Source: Planctomycetota bacterium (GTDB taxonomy: Bacteria; Planctomycetota; Phycisphaerae; Phycisphaerales; Phycisphaeraceae). From it: a stretch of 64,000 bases of DNA. Where the stretch lies: positions 1 through 64,000 of the forward strand of contig JAPLMQ010000281.1 in the NCBI GenBank assembly GCA_026386955.1. The letters run 5' to 3'. The position numbers were made by a program, and so were the translations under genes. Each line of letters opens with the position of its first letter. Position 1 is the first letter of the stretch. Below, piece by piece: positions 8,067 through 17,109 of the stretch. The notes under the pieces were generated by a model. It did no database searches. It saw nothing but the letters and a program-made list of their open reading frames with translations, and was not told where the DNA came from.

Positions 8067-9788
8067 ATGACCCAGCCCACCGCCGCCTCCGCCCCGACCG
8101 CGCCTGCCCCCGTGCTTTCGCCCGACGACCACCGCCACTTCATCGAGCGCGGCTACGTCGTGGTCAAGCGGGCCGTCGACCCCGACGCCATCGCCGCCGC
8201 CGTCGCCGCCCTCGAGTCGCAGAAGCACGAAGGCACCGTCGGCGCCGCCGACTACAAGCCCGTCCGCACCGACGCCCTCGGCCCGCTCTCCAGCGAACGC
8301 TTCTCCCGCGCGCTGGAGGAACTCATGGGCGTCCCCCACCGTCTCCACCCCGGCGGCGCCGGCACCGACATGCCTCGCCCGCACCAGCCCACGCTCCCCC
8401 TCGCCGTCCCCGGCCCGCACATCGACGACGACTACCCCACCACGCTCCCCAACGGCTGGGCCATCGGCAGCTTCCTCTTCCTCACTCCGGTGCGCCCCGG
8501 CGGCGGAGCCTTCGTCTGCTGGCCCGGCTCGCCGCGCGCCATCCGCGTCGCCGCTTCGCGCCGACTCAACGGATTCTTCTCCCTCGCCCGCGACGGCAAG
8601 ACCCTCGGCGATAAGCTCGAGTTCCTCGCCGAGCCGGGCGACCTCCTCCTCTTCCACCATCTCATGGCCCATTCGGGCACACACAACTCCACCGACCCGA
8701 CCACCCGCCACGCCCTCCTCAGCCGGCATCACCCCTCGGCCACCGTCGTCCCGGGCGACAAGCCGTTCGACAAGATGAGCACCGTCGAGATGGCCAACTC
8801 CGCCCGCTATCTCCACGAGCGCCTCGGCGACGCGATCCTCCCCACGCCCCTCCCCGCCGACGCCCCCGCGACCCACGCCGCCCTCGCGAAGGGCCTTCTC
8901 CCGCTCGGCCACTCGCCGCTTTGCCACGCCGTCTTCTTCGCGGAGGGGCGGCCGCACCTGTTCTTCGTCGCGGGCGACCAGCAGGCCGTCGTCCGCCACG
9001 CCGTCACCGACGACTGGGTCACTTGGCGCGAGCTTCCGCCTCTCCCGCTCACGCTGGGCCTCACTCGCGTCCGCTCGCTTCAGCTCGCCCCGACCCGCGA
9101 CGAGACGGTCCTCATCGCCTCGGGCATCGCCCCCGACGGCTCCCCGCGCACCTGCGTCGTGCGCTCGGCCGACCTGCGCCAATGGGCCCCGCAGTCTGAC
9201 CTGCCCGGCGTCGTGAACGCCTCGGGCTTCTACACCTCCGACTACGGCAACAAGGCCCGCATCCGCGGATCGATCCTGCTCTCGATCCCCGCCGATCCCC
9301 TGCATCCGGATCAACGCGACAACGCCCTGCCCCGCCTCGGCCCGACGTGGGACACGCTCCACGAGTGGAAGTCGCAGCCGCCCGCGCTGGCCACGCCCGC
9401 GCCGGGCCTGGTCCACGACCTCTTCGTGCAGCCGACGTTCGGCGAAAGCGAGTATGCCCTCATCGCCGACGTCCAAGGCCCCGGAAAGTCCGGCCGGGTC
9501 GGCCCCCCGGGCGCACTCTCCTCCGCGCCGGCCTACTCGCTCTCCAACGACTGCCTCCGCTTCGACAGCCCGCTGCGCCCGCTCCCGGGCCCGGAGATCC
9601 CGGCACGGCAGATCCGCGTCCTCGCCCGCGGCCGGCGGTTCTGGCTCGTCGCCCACCTCCGCCTCCACGCCGGCTCGCTCCGCCTCTTCTGGGGCGCAAT
9701 CGATTGGTCGGAGCCCGAGCCGCGCCTCGCGGAGATCCACACCGCGGCCGACCTGCGGGCCGCCCTCGCGCGGACGGGGCTGGTCTGA
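8067..9788 (+). CDS. PhyH-family dioxygenase fused to beta-propeller-like domain
   Basis: A 573-residue protein. Residues about 15-265 are a phytanoyl-CoA dioxygenase-like (PhyH) Fe(II)/2-oxoglutarate oxygenase: the metal triad is visible as His118 and Asp120 in PHIDDD and His202 in LMAHSGTHN, with a downstream Arg in TRHALLSRHH for 2-oxoglutarate. Residues about 285-560 form a beta-rich half with repeats such as DDWVTWRELPPLPLTLG and APDGSPRTCVVRSADLRQW, which read like the blades of GH43/GH32-type five-bladed propellers. I cannot see a full catalytic set there, so it may bind sugar. It has no signal peptide. First gene of a seven-gene plus-strand run ending at 17097. The oxygenase call is firm; the propeller call is moderate and the substrate unknown. 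Confidence 0.8.
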   Translation: MTQPTAASAPTAPAPVLSPDDHRHFIERGYVVVKRAVDPDAIAAAVAALESQKHEGTVGAADYKPVRTDALGPLSSERFSRALEELMGVPHRLHPGGAGTDMPRPHQPTLPLAVPGPHIDDDYPTTLPNGWAIGSFLFLTPVRPGGGAFVCWPGSPRAIRVAASRRLNGFFSLARDGKTLGDKLEFLAEPGDLLLFHHLMAHSGTHNSTDPTTRHALLSRHHPSATVVPGDKPFDKMSTVEMANSARYLHERLGDAILPTPLPADAPATHAALAKGLLPLGHSPLCHAVFFAEGRPHLFFVAGDQQAVVRHAVTDDWVTWRELPPLPLTLGLTRVRSLQLAPTRDETVLIASGIAPDGSPRTCVVRSADLRQWAPQSDLPGVVNASGFYTSDYGNKARIRGSILLSIPADPLHPDQRDNALPRLGPTWDTLHEWKSQPPALATPAPGLVHDLFVQPTFGESEYALIADVQGPGKSGRVGPPGALSSAPAYSLSNDCLRFDSPLRPLPGPEIPARQIRVLARGRRFWLVAHLRLHAGSLRLFWGAIDWSEPEPRLAEIHTAADLRAALARTGLV

Positions 9789-9872
9789 CATTCCTGACCG
9801 CGCCCCTGCCTCGCCGCGGCTCCCACCCCGCGCGGTAAACTCCGCGCCCGCCCCCGCCACGGAATCCGCCTC

Positions 9873-10589
9873 ATGAACACCCCCGAAGAAAAAGCCTTCT
9901 TCCTCGAGAACGGCTACCTCCACGCCAAGGGCGTCCTCTCCCCCGAGATGCTCGCCCGCACTCAGAGCGAGTTCGACCGCGTCTGGGAGGCCGAGGGCTC
10001 GCCGTGCAACCAGCACAAGCTGCTCAAGCACGAGCACTTCATCAATCTCATCGAGCACCCGCCCATCCTCGACCGCCACGCCGCGATGTTCGGCAGGCAG
10101 ACCCAGCTCCTGCAGTACGACTTCCTCCGCCAAGGCCCGCAATCCAAATCGCCCGAGCGCGGGTGGCACCGCGACTTCTCCCACCGCGGCGACCACCCCG
10201 TCTCCATCAACACCATCCTCTATCTCGACGACATGACCGAGGACCGCGGCCCCACGCGCGTCGTCCCCGGCTCGCACCGCGGCGAGGATTGGCCGCCCGC
10301 CGGCCAGCGCGACAAACCGCTCCCCAACGAAGTCGCCGTCCACGCCGCCGCGGGCGACGCCGTCTTCATCAACTCCGCCATCTGGCACTCAGGCGGTCGC
10401 AACAACACCGACGGCCTCCGCCGCGGCATCTACCTCTACTACGGCTACTGGTGGCTCAAGCGCTACGACGCCCAGCAGACGCTCGCCTGGCAGGCCCTCG
10501 AAAACGCCTCGGAGCGCCGACTGCGCCTCCTGGGCGTCAAGATGCCCGACCGCGACCTCCACATGTACGACCCCCGGCTGACGTTCTGA
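9873..10589 (+). CDS. PhyH-family Fe(II)/2-oxoglutarate dioxygenase
   Basis: A 238-residue single-domain PhyH protein. Metal ligands are visible: His99 and Asp101 in GWHRDFSHRG, and the distal His172 in SAIWHSGGRN, followed by the 2-oxoglutarate-binding Arg in GLRRGIYLYYGYW. RGPTRVVPGSH is the usual family block between them. Cytoplasmic, with no signal peptide. A weak ribosome site (GGAA) lies eight bases before the ATG. It starts 84 bases after the preceding PhyH gene. Family members hydroxylate small molecules or acyl chains; beside sulfatase and heparinase-like genes an oxidative step on a modified sugar (for example demethylation) is possible but inferred. Confidence 0.88.
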   Translation: MNTPEEKAFFLENGYLHAKGVLSPEMLARTQSEFDRVWEAEGSPCNQHKLLKHEHFINLIEHPPILDRHAAMFGRQTQLLQYDFLRQGPQSKSPERGWHRDFSHRGDHPVSINTILYLDDMTEDRGPTRVVPGSHRGEDWPPAGQRDKPLPNEVAVHAAAGDAVFINSAIWHSGGRNNTDGLRRGIYLYYGYWWLKRYDAQQTLAWQALENASERRLRLLGVKMPDRDLHMYDPRLTF

Positions 10590-10644
10590 CGCCGCGTCTC
10601 CGCCTCGAGCTTCGCCGTCCCGAACCTCACCGAGGGATCGTTCC

Positions 10645-11814
10645 ATGCCCGACGACCCGAAGCCCACGCCGCCCCCGGAACCGCCCCCGGAATCGCTCTC
10701 GCGCAACGTCCGCCCCGACGGCCGGCACCTCACCACGCCCGCGTTGGTCCATCACCACCTGCGCACACTCCGGCCTCGCCTCGCCTTCGACCCGGACTTC
10801 TCCCGCCCCGCCTTCGCCCGCTGGAAGACGCAGCTCCGGGCCCGGCAGCGCAAGCTGCTCAACTTCCCGCGCACGCCCGCGCAGCCCGCGCCGGTGAAAA
10901 TCTCCAGCGAACCTCGCGACGGCTACCGCCTCGAGCGCTGGGAGATCTACCCCGAGCCGTTCAGCGTCGTGCCCGTGCTGCTGCTCGTGCCCGACGGCGC
11001 GACGAAAGCCAAGCGGGCCCCGGCCGTCCTCTGCCTCCCCGGCACCGACCACCCCAAGGAGCGCCTCGCCGGCGAGCCCGAGCCCGCCATCGCCCGCCCC
11101 AACCCGTTCCCGCAATTCGAGGACATGGCCCGCCGGTTCGTCCGCGCCGGCTTCGTCGCTCTCGCGATGGACAACCCCGGCACGGCCGAGTTGCACGACC
11201 CGCGCTCCCTCAATTGGACCCGCCAGGTCTTCCCGCTCATCTGGCTCAACCGGCCGTACGAGGCGCTCTCCGTCTTTCAGAAGTTCCGAGCCCTGCGCTG
11301 GCTCAAGACCCTCCCGTTCGTCGACCGCTCGCGCCTCGCCGTCTCCGGCCACTCACTGGGCGCGAAGCCCGCACTCCACTTGGGCCTGCTCGACGCCGAC
11401 GTCAAGGCGGTGGTCTGGAACGACCACCTCTCCTACTGGCGTCACGTCCCGCTGTTGACGAACCTCAACCCCGTCGCGCCTTGGCACTACATCCCCGACT
11501 TCATCAACTGGTTCGACTACCCCGACCTCATGGCCGCCCTCGCCCCCACGCCGCTGCTCATCACCGAGGGCGGGCGCAGCGAACACTTCCGCACGCTCAG
11601 GAAGGCCTATGCCATCGCGGGCAAGCCGAACAATGTCCGCCTCGACTTCATGCCCAACTTCCGCGACCCAGCCTCGCGCAAGCTCGACCGCGTGCCGATC
11701 CCCGAGTCGATCAACGGCGCGGACTACGGCAAGTATTTCAACTTCGACGGCGACCATTACTTCAAGGGCGACGTCGCGGTGCCGTGGGTCAAGCGCATGC
11801 TGGGCGTGCGCTAG
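10645..11814 (+). CDS. Alpha/beta hydrolase, acetyl-xylan-esterase-like
   Basis: A 389-residue hydrolase with the nucleophile elbow GHSLG (Ser237). Upstream the fold shows the oxyanion-side strand VLCLPGTDHPKERL and the strand/turn GFVALAMDNPGTAE. The C-terminus has LLITEGGRSEHF, where the acid is expected, and a His in DGDHYFKGD. Long insertions (FPLIWLNRPYEAL) resemble the large AXE1/dienelactone-hydrolase-type esterases found in polysaccharide-degradation clusters, which remove acetyl or other ester groups from sugars. No signal peptide. In the operon it sits 55 bases after the PhyH gene and 45 before the sulfatase. The N-terminal Pro-rich stretch (first 15 residues) is unusual and could mean a later start, though GAGGGATCG lies before this ATG. 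Confidence 0.82.
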   Translation: MPDDPKPTPPPEPPPESLSRNVRPDGRHLTTPALVHHHLRTLRPRLAFDPDFSRPAFARWKTQLRARQRKLLNFPRTPAQPAPVKISSEPRDGYRLERWEIYPEPFSVVPVLLLVPDGATKAKRAPAVLCLPGTDHPKERLAGEPEPAIARPNPFPQFEDMARRFVRAGFVALAMDNPGTAELHDPRSLNWTRQVFPLIWLNRPYEALSVFQKFRALRWLKTLPFVDRSRLAVSGHSLGAKPALHLGLLDADVKAVVWNDHLSYWRHVPLLTNLNPVAPWHYIPDFINWFDYPDLMAALAPTPLLITEGGRSEHFRTLRKAYAIAGKPNNVRLDFMPNFRDPASRKLDRVPIPESINGADYGKYFNFDGDHYFKGDVAVPWVKRMLGVR

Positions 11815-11859
11815 AGCGACGGTCGCCCGGCCCTGCGTCCACGCCGCGAGTCAACTTCA

Positions 11860-13218
11860 ATGCCCACCCGCCGCCGCCCCAACATCCTCATCACCCAGGC
11901 CGACGACCAGCGGTTTGACGCCGCCCGCGCCTTGGGCACGCCCCAGCTCGTCACGCCCCACCTCGACCGCATGACGCGCGAGGGGATCGCCTGCACGCGG
12001 GCCTGCATCATGGGCTCGACGCATGGGGCCGTCTGCGCGCCGAGCCGGGCGATGCTCCACACCGGCATGGGGCTCTGGCGCGTCCCCACCGCGCTCTCGG
12101 GCGACTGGGGCATCCACCCCGACGACCGCGTGCCCGACTCGCGGCCGCCGCTGCTCCCGCAGCTCTTCCGCGAGGCGGGCTACCGCACCTTCGCCACCGG
12201 CAAGTGGCACATCGGCAAGGAGGCCTTCGCACGCTCCTTCTCCGACGGAGGCAAGATCTTCTTCGGCGGGATGGCCGACCACGAGCGCACGCCCGTCTTC
12301 GACTTCGATCCCGCCGGCCTCTACCCGCAGGAGAGGCAATACATCGGCGAGAAGTTCTCGACCGACCTCTTCGCCGACCAGGCGGTGCGCTTCCTGGAAT
12401 CGCATTCGGGCAACGAGCCCTTCTACCTCTACGTCGGCTTCACCGCGCCGCACGACCCGCGCACGCCCCCGCCGCGATTCGCCTCGCTCTACCCGCCCGG
12501 GTCGATCGAGCTCCCGCCCAACGTCCTCCCGGAACACCCCTTCGACAACGGCGAGCTGCGCGTGCGCGACGAGCTGCTCTGCCCCTTCCCGCGCACGCGC
12601 GAGCGCATCGCGCGCGAGGTCGCCGACTACTACGGGATGATCTCGCACATGGACGACGCCATCGGGCGCATCCACGCCGCCCTCGCCGCCGCCGGCCACG
12701 CGGACGACACCATCGTCGTCCACCTCGCCGACCACGGCCTCGCCGTCGGGCAGCACGGCCTGCTCGGCAAGCAAAACCTCTACGACCACTCCACCCGCGT
12801 CCCGCTCCTGCTCCGCGGCCCGGGCATCCCCGTCGGCCAACGCACCGACGCCCTCTGCTACCTCCATGACCTCTTCCCCACGCTGCTCGACCTCGCCAAC
12901 CTGCCCACACCGCCGACCAACGAGGCCCGCAGCCTCGCCCCGCTCATCCGGGGCGAGACCTCGATTCACCGCGAAACCGTCTTCTCCGCCTACAAGCACG
13001 AGCAGCGGGCCGTGCGCGACGAGCGCTTCAAGCTGATCGAATACTTCGTCGCCGGATCGCGCCGCACCCAGCTCTTCGACATCGCGACCGACCCCTGGGA
13101 AACCCGCGACCTCTCCGCCGACCCCGCCCACGGCTCGACAGTCGCCCGGCTTCGACGGACGATGTCCCGCTGGCAAGACGAATCCCACGACCCGCTCAAA
13201 CTCCGCCCCACCGCTTAA
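11860..13218 (+). CDS. Sulfatase, formylglycine (Cys) type
   Basis: A 452-residue alkaline-phosphatase-fold sulfatase. The modification motif is C-A-P-S-R with Cys59, preceded by STHGAV. The metal-binding N-terminus NILITQADDQ (Asp pair) is present, with a GKWHIGKEAF block after the signature, and VVHLADHGLAVGQHGLLGKQ (Asp-His metal ligands) near residue 290. Length and layout match arylsulfatase/choline-sulfatase-like proteins. No signal peptide or membrane helix is seen, so it would act in the cytoplasm, unlike many sulfatases that are exported. A formylglycine-generating enzyme is needed and none is in the window. Operon neighbours (esterase, heparinase-like) point to stripping sulfate from a sulfated sugar. 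Confidence 0.9.
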   Translation: MPTRRRPNILITQADDQRFDAARALGTPQLVTPHLDRMTREGIACTRACIMGSTHGAVCAPSRAMLHTGMGLWRVPTALSGDWGIHPDDRVPDSRPPLLPQLFREAGYRTFATGKWHIGKEAFARSFSDGGKIFFGGMADHERTPVFDFDPAGLYPQERQYIGEKFSTDLFADQAVRFLESHSGNEPFYLYVGFTAPHDPRTPPPRFASLYPPGSIELPPNVLPEHPFDNGELRVRDELLCPFPRTRERIAREVADYYGMISHMDDAIGRIHAALAAAGHADDTIVVHLADHGLAVGQHGLLGKQNLYDHSTRVPLLLRGPGIPVGQRTDALCYLHDLFPTLLDLANLPTPPTNEARSLAPLIRGETSIHRETVFSAYKHEQRAVRDERFKLIEYFVAGSRRTQLFDIATDPWETRDLSADPAHGSTVARLRRTMSRWQDESHDPLKLRPTA

Positions 13219-13252
13219 CCCCCGCAATTCCACCCTTCCCCGAGCCCCCACC

Positions 13253-15382
13253 ATGCGCTACCCCTTCGGCGAAGCCCGCGACCTCTACCGCAAGCACATC
13301 CACCCCCGCGTGATGTACGGCCCGTCCGACCTGGCCCGCATCCGCCGCTCCATCCGCTCGGGCCGGGGCAAGACCATCATGGACGCCCTGCGCAAGACGA
13401 TGCAGCCGCACGTCAAGGCCATTAACGACGGGGTCGACGTCGTCCGCCTCCTCAACGACCAGACCCGCTGGCACGTCGCCGCGCTCGACCTCTTCCCGCG
13501 CATCCATGACCTGGCGATGGTGGCCGTGCTCGACGACGACGACGACGCGCTCGCCGCAGGCAAGGCCGTGCTGCGCGCCTTGCCCAAGGCGGTGGACGAG
13601 TCGAACGGCGACGTGCTCATCCACGGGCGCATCGCCCCTGCCCTCTTCGCCTTCGACCTGCTGCACGACCACATGACCGCGGAGGAACGGGCCCCGATCG
13701 TCGAGTGGACGCTGAAGAAGCAGGTGCTCGACATCGTCACTGCCCGCCGCCCGGTCTTCTTCAAGCAGGCGGGCATGAACCTCGCCTTCGGGAAGGTGAT
13801 CTCCGCGATCATCGCCGTGCTGGCGATGCGCGACGAGCCCAACGCCCCGCCCCTCGATGACACCTTGAAGGAGCTCTGCCTCTTCCTCGAGGCCTCGCTC
13901 AACACCGCCGTCTGCCCCGACGGCTACCCCGAGGAGGACACCGGCTACGGCACCGACTTCACGCAGCTCCTCTTCCGCGCCGTCGAGGCCCTCCGCCGCT
14001 CCGGCGACTTCGACGCCATGGCCCGCGCCCCGCACCTCGCCAAGTTCCCCCGCGCCATCACCCACTTCATCGAGCCCTGGGGCGTCAGCCTCACCACCAC
14101 CGGCGACGCCGGCGACCACTTCCACGCCCGCCAGGAGATCCTCCCCCGCTTGGGGCAGATCGCCAAGGACCCCGTCGCCATCTGGCTCTCGGGCATGATG
14201 CGCATGGAGGAGAACGCCGTCGAGATCGGCCCCGCCAAGGAGGGCTTCCCCGCCTTCGAGACGCCCGTCAGCGCGATGTCGCTGGTCTACCTCGACGACA
14301 TGGTCAATCCCGTCTCGCCCGGCAAGGCCAAGGTGCCCACCGCCTTCCGCGACGCCCGCCGCGGCATCGTCAGCTTCCGCAGCGGCTGGAAGCCCGACGA
14401 CACGCTCATGATCTTCGACGGCTCCCAGCGCTGCGCCGCCGCCCAGGGCCACTTCCACGCCTCCTGCGGCCACTTCACCCTCTCCGCCCTTGGCGAATAC
14501 TTCGGCATCGACACCGGCCGATACAACATCGAGCAGGACCAGCACAACCTCGTGCTCATCGACGGAAAATCCGGCCACAGCACCGACGGGCAATGGGTCC
14601 AGTCTTGGCATCACGGCCGGCTGACCGATTACCGCCCCGGCAAGTTCTGCGACCTCGCCTCCGTCGACAGTTCGCACCAGCACTCGGGCCACTGGGCCTA
14701 CCGCTCGGCCGTGCTGGTCAAGGGCCCGCGCGTCACGCCCTACGCCTGGATCATCGACGACCTCAACAAGGCCAACGACTTCGCCGAGTATTGGTTCACC
14801 ATCAACACCTGCCCGGAGAACAAGATCGCGCTGCGCAAGGATTCCGCGACGATCACCGGCTGCCTGCACGGCAACCACCTCGACGTGCATCCCGTGCTTC
14901 CCAACCCCAAGTCCTACCCCAAGCCGCACACCGCGGCCTTCGCGCAGGACGTGCAGACCACCAGCTCCTACAAGTACGTGGGCGACTCGCACGCCGCCGC
15001 CGCCCGCGTCGGCAACCCGCCGCGGCGGATGGTGCACCACAGCGTCTACGTCCGCCCGCGGCTGATCATGAAGGTCGCCGGGTACAACGGGCGCTTCATG
15101 ACCTTCCTCCTCCCCCGCGCCAAGGGAGGCAAGCCCGCGACCGTCGAGACGCTCCCCTCCCTCGACGGCGCGCTGGCGGCCCGCATCACCTTCGACGGCG
15201 TGGAGGACACGCTCATCTGGGCCTACGAGCACCGCATCCTCGAGGCCGGCGACGTCTGGGGTCGCGGCGACTGGTGCGTCATCCGCCGGGCGAAGGGGTC
15301 GGGCAAGAGGCCGGGCAAGGTGCTGGCCTTCGAGATCGGCAACGGGCTGAGCTTGAAGGCGGGGAAGAAGCAGTTGCTCTAA
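13253..15382 (+). CDS. Heparinase II/III-family protein
   Basis: A 709-residue protein with the two-part layout of heparinase II/III-like lyases: an alpha-helical toroid over about residues 20-330 (for example GYPEEDTGYGTDFTQLL, HFIEPWGVSLTTTGDAGDHF) and a beta-sandwich from about 355 on. The start of the sandwich carries the typical DARRGIVSFRSGW, followed by HFHASCGHFTLSALGEYF, the usual His-containing block of the family. The family cleaves uronic-acid-containing glycosaminoglycans or alginate by beta-elimination. There is no signal peptide, so the substrate is probably an oligosaccharide already inside the cell. It lies 34 bases after the sulfatase. Two more members of the family are at 22279-24237 and 24299-26614. 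The polymer cannot be named from sequence alone. Confidence 0.85.
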   Translation: MRYPFGEARDLYRKHIHPRVMYGPSDLARIRRSIRSGRGKTIMDALRKTMQPHVKAINDGVDVVRLLNDQTRWHVAALDLFPRIHDLAMVAVLDDDDDALAAGKAVLRALPKAVDESNGDVLIHGRIAPALFAFDLLHDHMTAEERAPIVEWTLKKQVLDIVTARRPVFFKQAGMNLAFGKVISAIIAVLAMRDEPNAPPLDDTLKELCLFLEASLNTAVCPDGYPEEDTGYGTDFTQLLFRAVEALRRSGDFDAMARAPHLAKFPRAITHFIEPWGVSLTTTGDAGDHFHARQEILPRLGQIAKDPVAIWLSGMMRMEENAVEIGPAKEGFPAFETPVSAMSLVYLDDMVNPVSPGKAKVPTAFRDARRGIVSFRSGWKPDDTLMIFDGSQRCAAAQGHFHASCGHFTLSALGEYFGIDTGRYNIEQDQHNLVLIDGKSGHSTDGQWVQSWHHGRLTDYRPGKFCDLASVDSSHQHSGHWAYRSAVLVKGPRVTPYAWIIDDLNKANDFAEYWFTINTCPENKIALRKDSATITGCLHGNHLDVHPVLPNPKSYPKPHTAAFAQDVQTTSSYKYVGDSHAAAARVGNPPRRMVHHSVYVRPRLIMKVAGYNGRFMTFLLPRAKGGKPATVETLPSLDGALAARITFDGVEDTLIWAYEHRILEAGDVWGRGDWCVIRRAKGSGKRPGKVLAFEIGNGLSLKAGKKQLL

Positions 15383-15493
15383 GCGACCGCTGCCACGAGC
15401 CGTCTCCGCTAAAATGCCCCCGGCCCCCGGCAATCCTCCGGGACGTGGCGTGAGTTCTCCCGTCCCCGCAACCCCCGCTTCGGAAACCACGAC

Positions 15494-15850
15494 ATGGCTC
15501 TTCAATGGCGCGCCGTCTGCCCCGCCTGCGGGCACCGCGTCCCCCGCTCGGGCATCCTCTCCGAGACCGCCCGCTGCGCCGGATGCTCGGCCTCCCTCCG
15601 GCAAAACCCGGGGTGGAACCGCGTCTTCTACGCGCTCTTCACCGTCGTCGCGATCGCCGGCGGATTGACGACCCTCTTCGTCGTGCGGCAGGCCGACAAC
15701 ACCGCCCTGACCATCGGGTGCGTGATCGCGTTCCTGCTCCTGCTCTTGCCGGCCAGCGCCTGGGCCTGGCCGTACTGCACGAAATACGACCCCGCCCCTG
15801 TCGCGAAGTCGGACGCACCGGCCGCCGCCGAGGAGAGCCGGACTCCCTGA
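15494..15850 (+). CDS. Small zinc-ribbon membrane protein
   Basis: A 118-residue protein. The N-terminus has two CxxC knuckles (CPACG and CAGC, residues about 9-31), which look like a zinc ribbon, followed by two hydrophobic segments (VFYALFTVVAIAGGLTTLFVV and IGCVIAFLLLLLPASAWAW). The end is Pro/Ala-rich. A GGAA ribosome-like site lies eight bases before the ATG. I do not recognise a named family. Its place between the heparinase-like and Gfo/Idh/MocA genes suggests co-transcription, though such small zinc-ribbon membrane proteins are common in planctomycetes and may have nothing to do with sugar use. Confidence 0.7.
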   Translation: MALQWRAVCPACGHRVPRSGILSETARCAGCSASLRQNPGWNRVFYALFTVVAIAGGLTTLFVVRQADNTALTIGCVIAFLLLLLPASAWAWPYCTKYDPAPVAKSDAPAAAEESRTP

Positions 15851-15891
15851 GCCCGCGCCGCCCCCACTCCCCACCAAACCCCGAGCCCGAA

Positions 15892-17097
15892 ATGACCATG
15901 CCCGCGAAGTCCGCCGCCGCCGATGCCGTTCCCGTCGACGCCGACCGCCTCCGTTTCGCCGTCGTCGGCTGCGGCACCTTCGCCCGCGCCCAGCACATCC
16001 CCAACATCGCCCGCTCCGCCAAGGCCGCCCTCGAGGTCTGCTGCGACGTCAGCCCCGCTTCGCTCGAGGCCTGCAAGCCCTTCAACCCGACTCGCACGAC
16101 CACCGACTGGCGCGACGCCGTCGCCGACCCGCGCGTGCAGGCGGTCCTCCTCGCGACGACCGAGTCGCTCCGCCTCCCGGTGATCGAACTTGCGGCGAGC
16201 CTGGGCAAGGGCGTCTACGTCGAGAAGCCGCTCGCCGCCGACGTCGCCGCCATGCGCGCCATCCAGAAAGTCGTGCACCAGTCGGGCATCCCCTTCTGCC
16301 TCGGGCACAACCGCCGGGCGGCACCCGCCTTCGTCGAGGCCCGCCGGATCTTCCGCGGGCACCTGGCCAACCCCAAGCCCTGCCCTTGGCGGTTCGACCG
16401 CGAGAAGGCGGGCAGGCCCAAGCTGCCCGACGACGCCGTGCCCGCGATCAGCGTGCGCATCAACGACGACTGGTGGAGCTGGGTCGGGGCCGCATTCGAC
16501 AAGACCAAGATGCCGCTGGGCCCGATGCTCTTCGAGATGACACACTTCGTCGACATCTGCAACTGGTTCCTCGACGCCGAGCCGCTCGACGTCTTCGCGA
16601 TGGAGACGGGGATGCTCACCCACAGCGTGATCATCCGCTACGCGAACGGCTCGCTCGCGACGATCGCCAGCAGCGCCAACGGTTCCTTCGGCTACCCCAA
16701 GGAGCTCTACGAGTGCATGGGCGCCGGCGGGGTCGTTGCGGTCGACCACATGGTCGAGGTGCGCACCGCGGGCATCGAGGGCGCCCCGCCGCGCATCACC
16801 TTCCCGATGCGCGGCGACAAGCACGAGCAGGTCGGAGCCGAGGGCGGCATCGGCGGCTGGCTCGCCAAGAAGAAGGCGGCCACGCTCGACGCGGAGCGCG
16901 CGGGCAACCCCATGCTGCAGTTCACCGCCGAGCCCGACCGCGGCCACGCCCGCGCCATCGACCGCTTCGTCGACCAGATCCAGGGCCGTGGCCCGGAGTT
17001 CTGCGGCGTCGACGGCGCGGTGTTGGCGGGCCGCGTCTGCTTCGCGGCGATCAGGAGCGCGAAGGAAGGCCGGATCGTCCCGCTGGCGGAGATCTGA
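15892..17097 (+). CDS. Gfo/Idh/MocA-family oxidoreductase
   Basis: About 401 residues. The N-terminal Rossmann fold is shown by FAVVGCGTFARAQHIPNI (residues about 20-40) and the family EKP motif VEKPLAAD (Glu111-Lys112-Pro113), where the Lys contributes to catalysis. The C-terminal alpha/beta domain contains GPMLFEMTHFVDICNWFL, with the His typical of the active site. The family oxidises or reduces sugars and their derivatives with NAD(P). No signal peptide, so it is cytoplasmic. I chose the ATG at 15892; the frame is open further upstream but there overlaps the zinc-ribbon gene. Last gene of the plus-strand operon, only 12 bases from the end of the convergent beta-propeller gene. Confidence 0.9.
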   Translation: MTMPAKSAAADAVPVDADRLRFAVVGCGTFARAQHIPNIARSAKAALEVCCDVSPASLEACKPFNPTRTTTDWRDAVADPRVQAVLLATTESLRLPVIELAASLGKGVYVEKPLAADVAAMRAIQKVVHQSGIPFCLGHNRRAAPAFVEARRIFRGHLANPKPCPWRFDREKAGRPKLPDDAVPAISVRINDDWWSWVGAAFDKTKMPLGPMLFEMTHFVDICNWFLDAEPLDVFAMETGMLTHSVIIRYANGSLATIASSANGSFGYPKELYECMGAGGVVAVDHMVEVRTAGIEGAPPRITFPMRGDKHEQVGAEGGIGGWLAKKKAATLDAERAGNPMLQFTAEPDRGHARAIDRFVDQIQGRGPEFCGVDGAVLAGRVCFAAIRSAKEGRIVPLAEI

Positions 17098-17109
17098 GTT
17101 CGCCCGCTT

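Noticed and set aside
7854-10388. Long open frame on the minus strand over the PhyH genes
   Set aside because: Biased toward Gly/Arg/Val/Glu/Asp as expected from the antisense of high-GC coding DNA; the plus-strand genes have clear family motifs. The same holds for long antisense frames at 13196-15877, 26719-29664, 46404-48959, 48725-51910 and 53528-55333.
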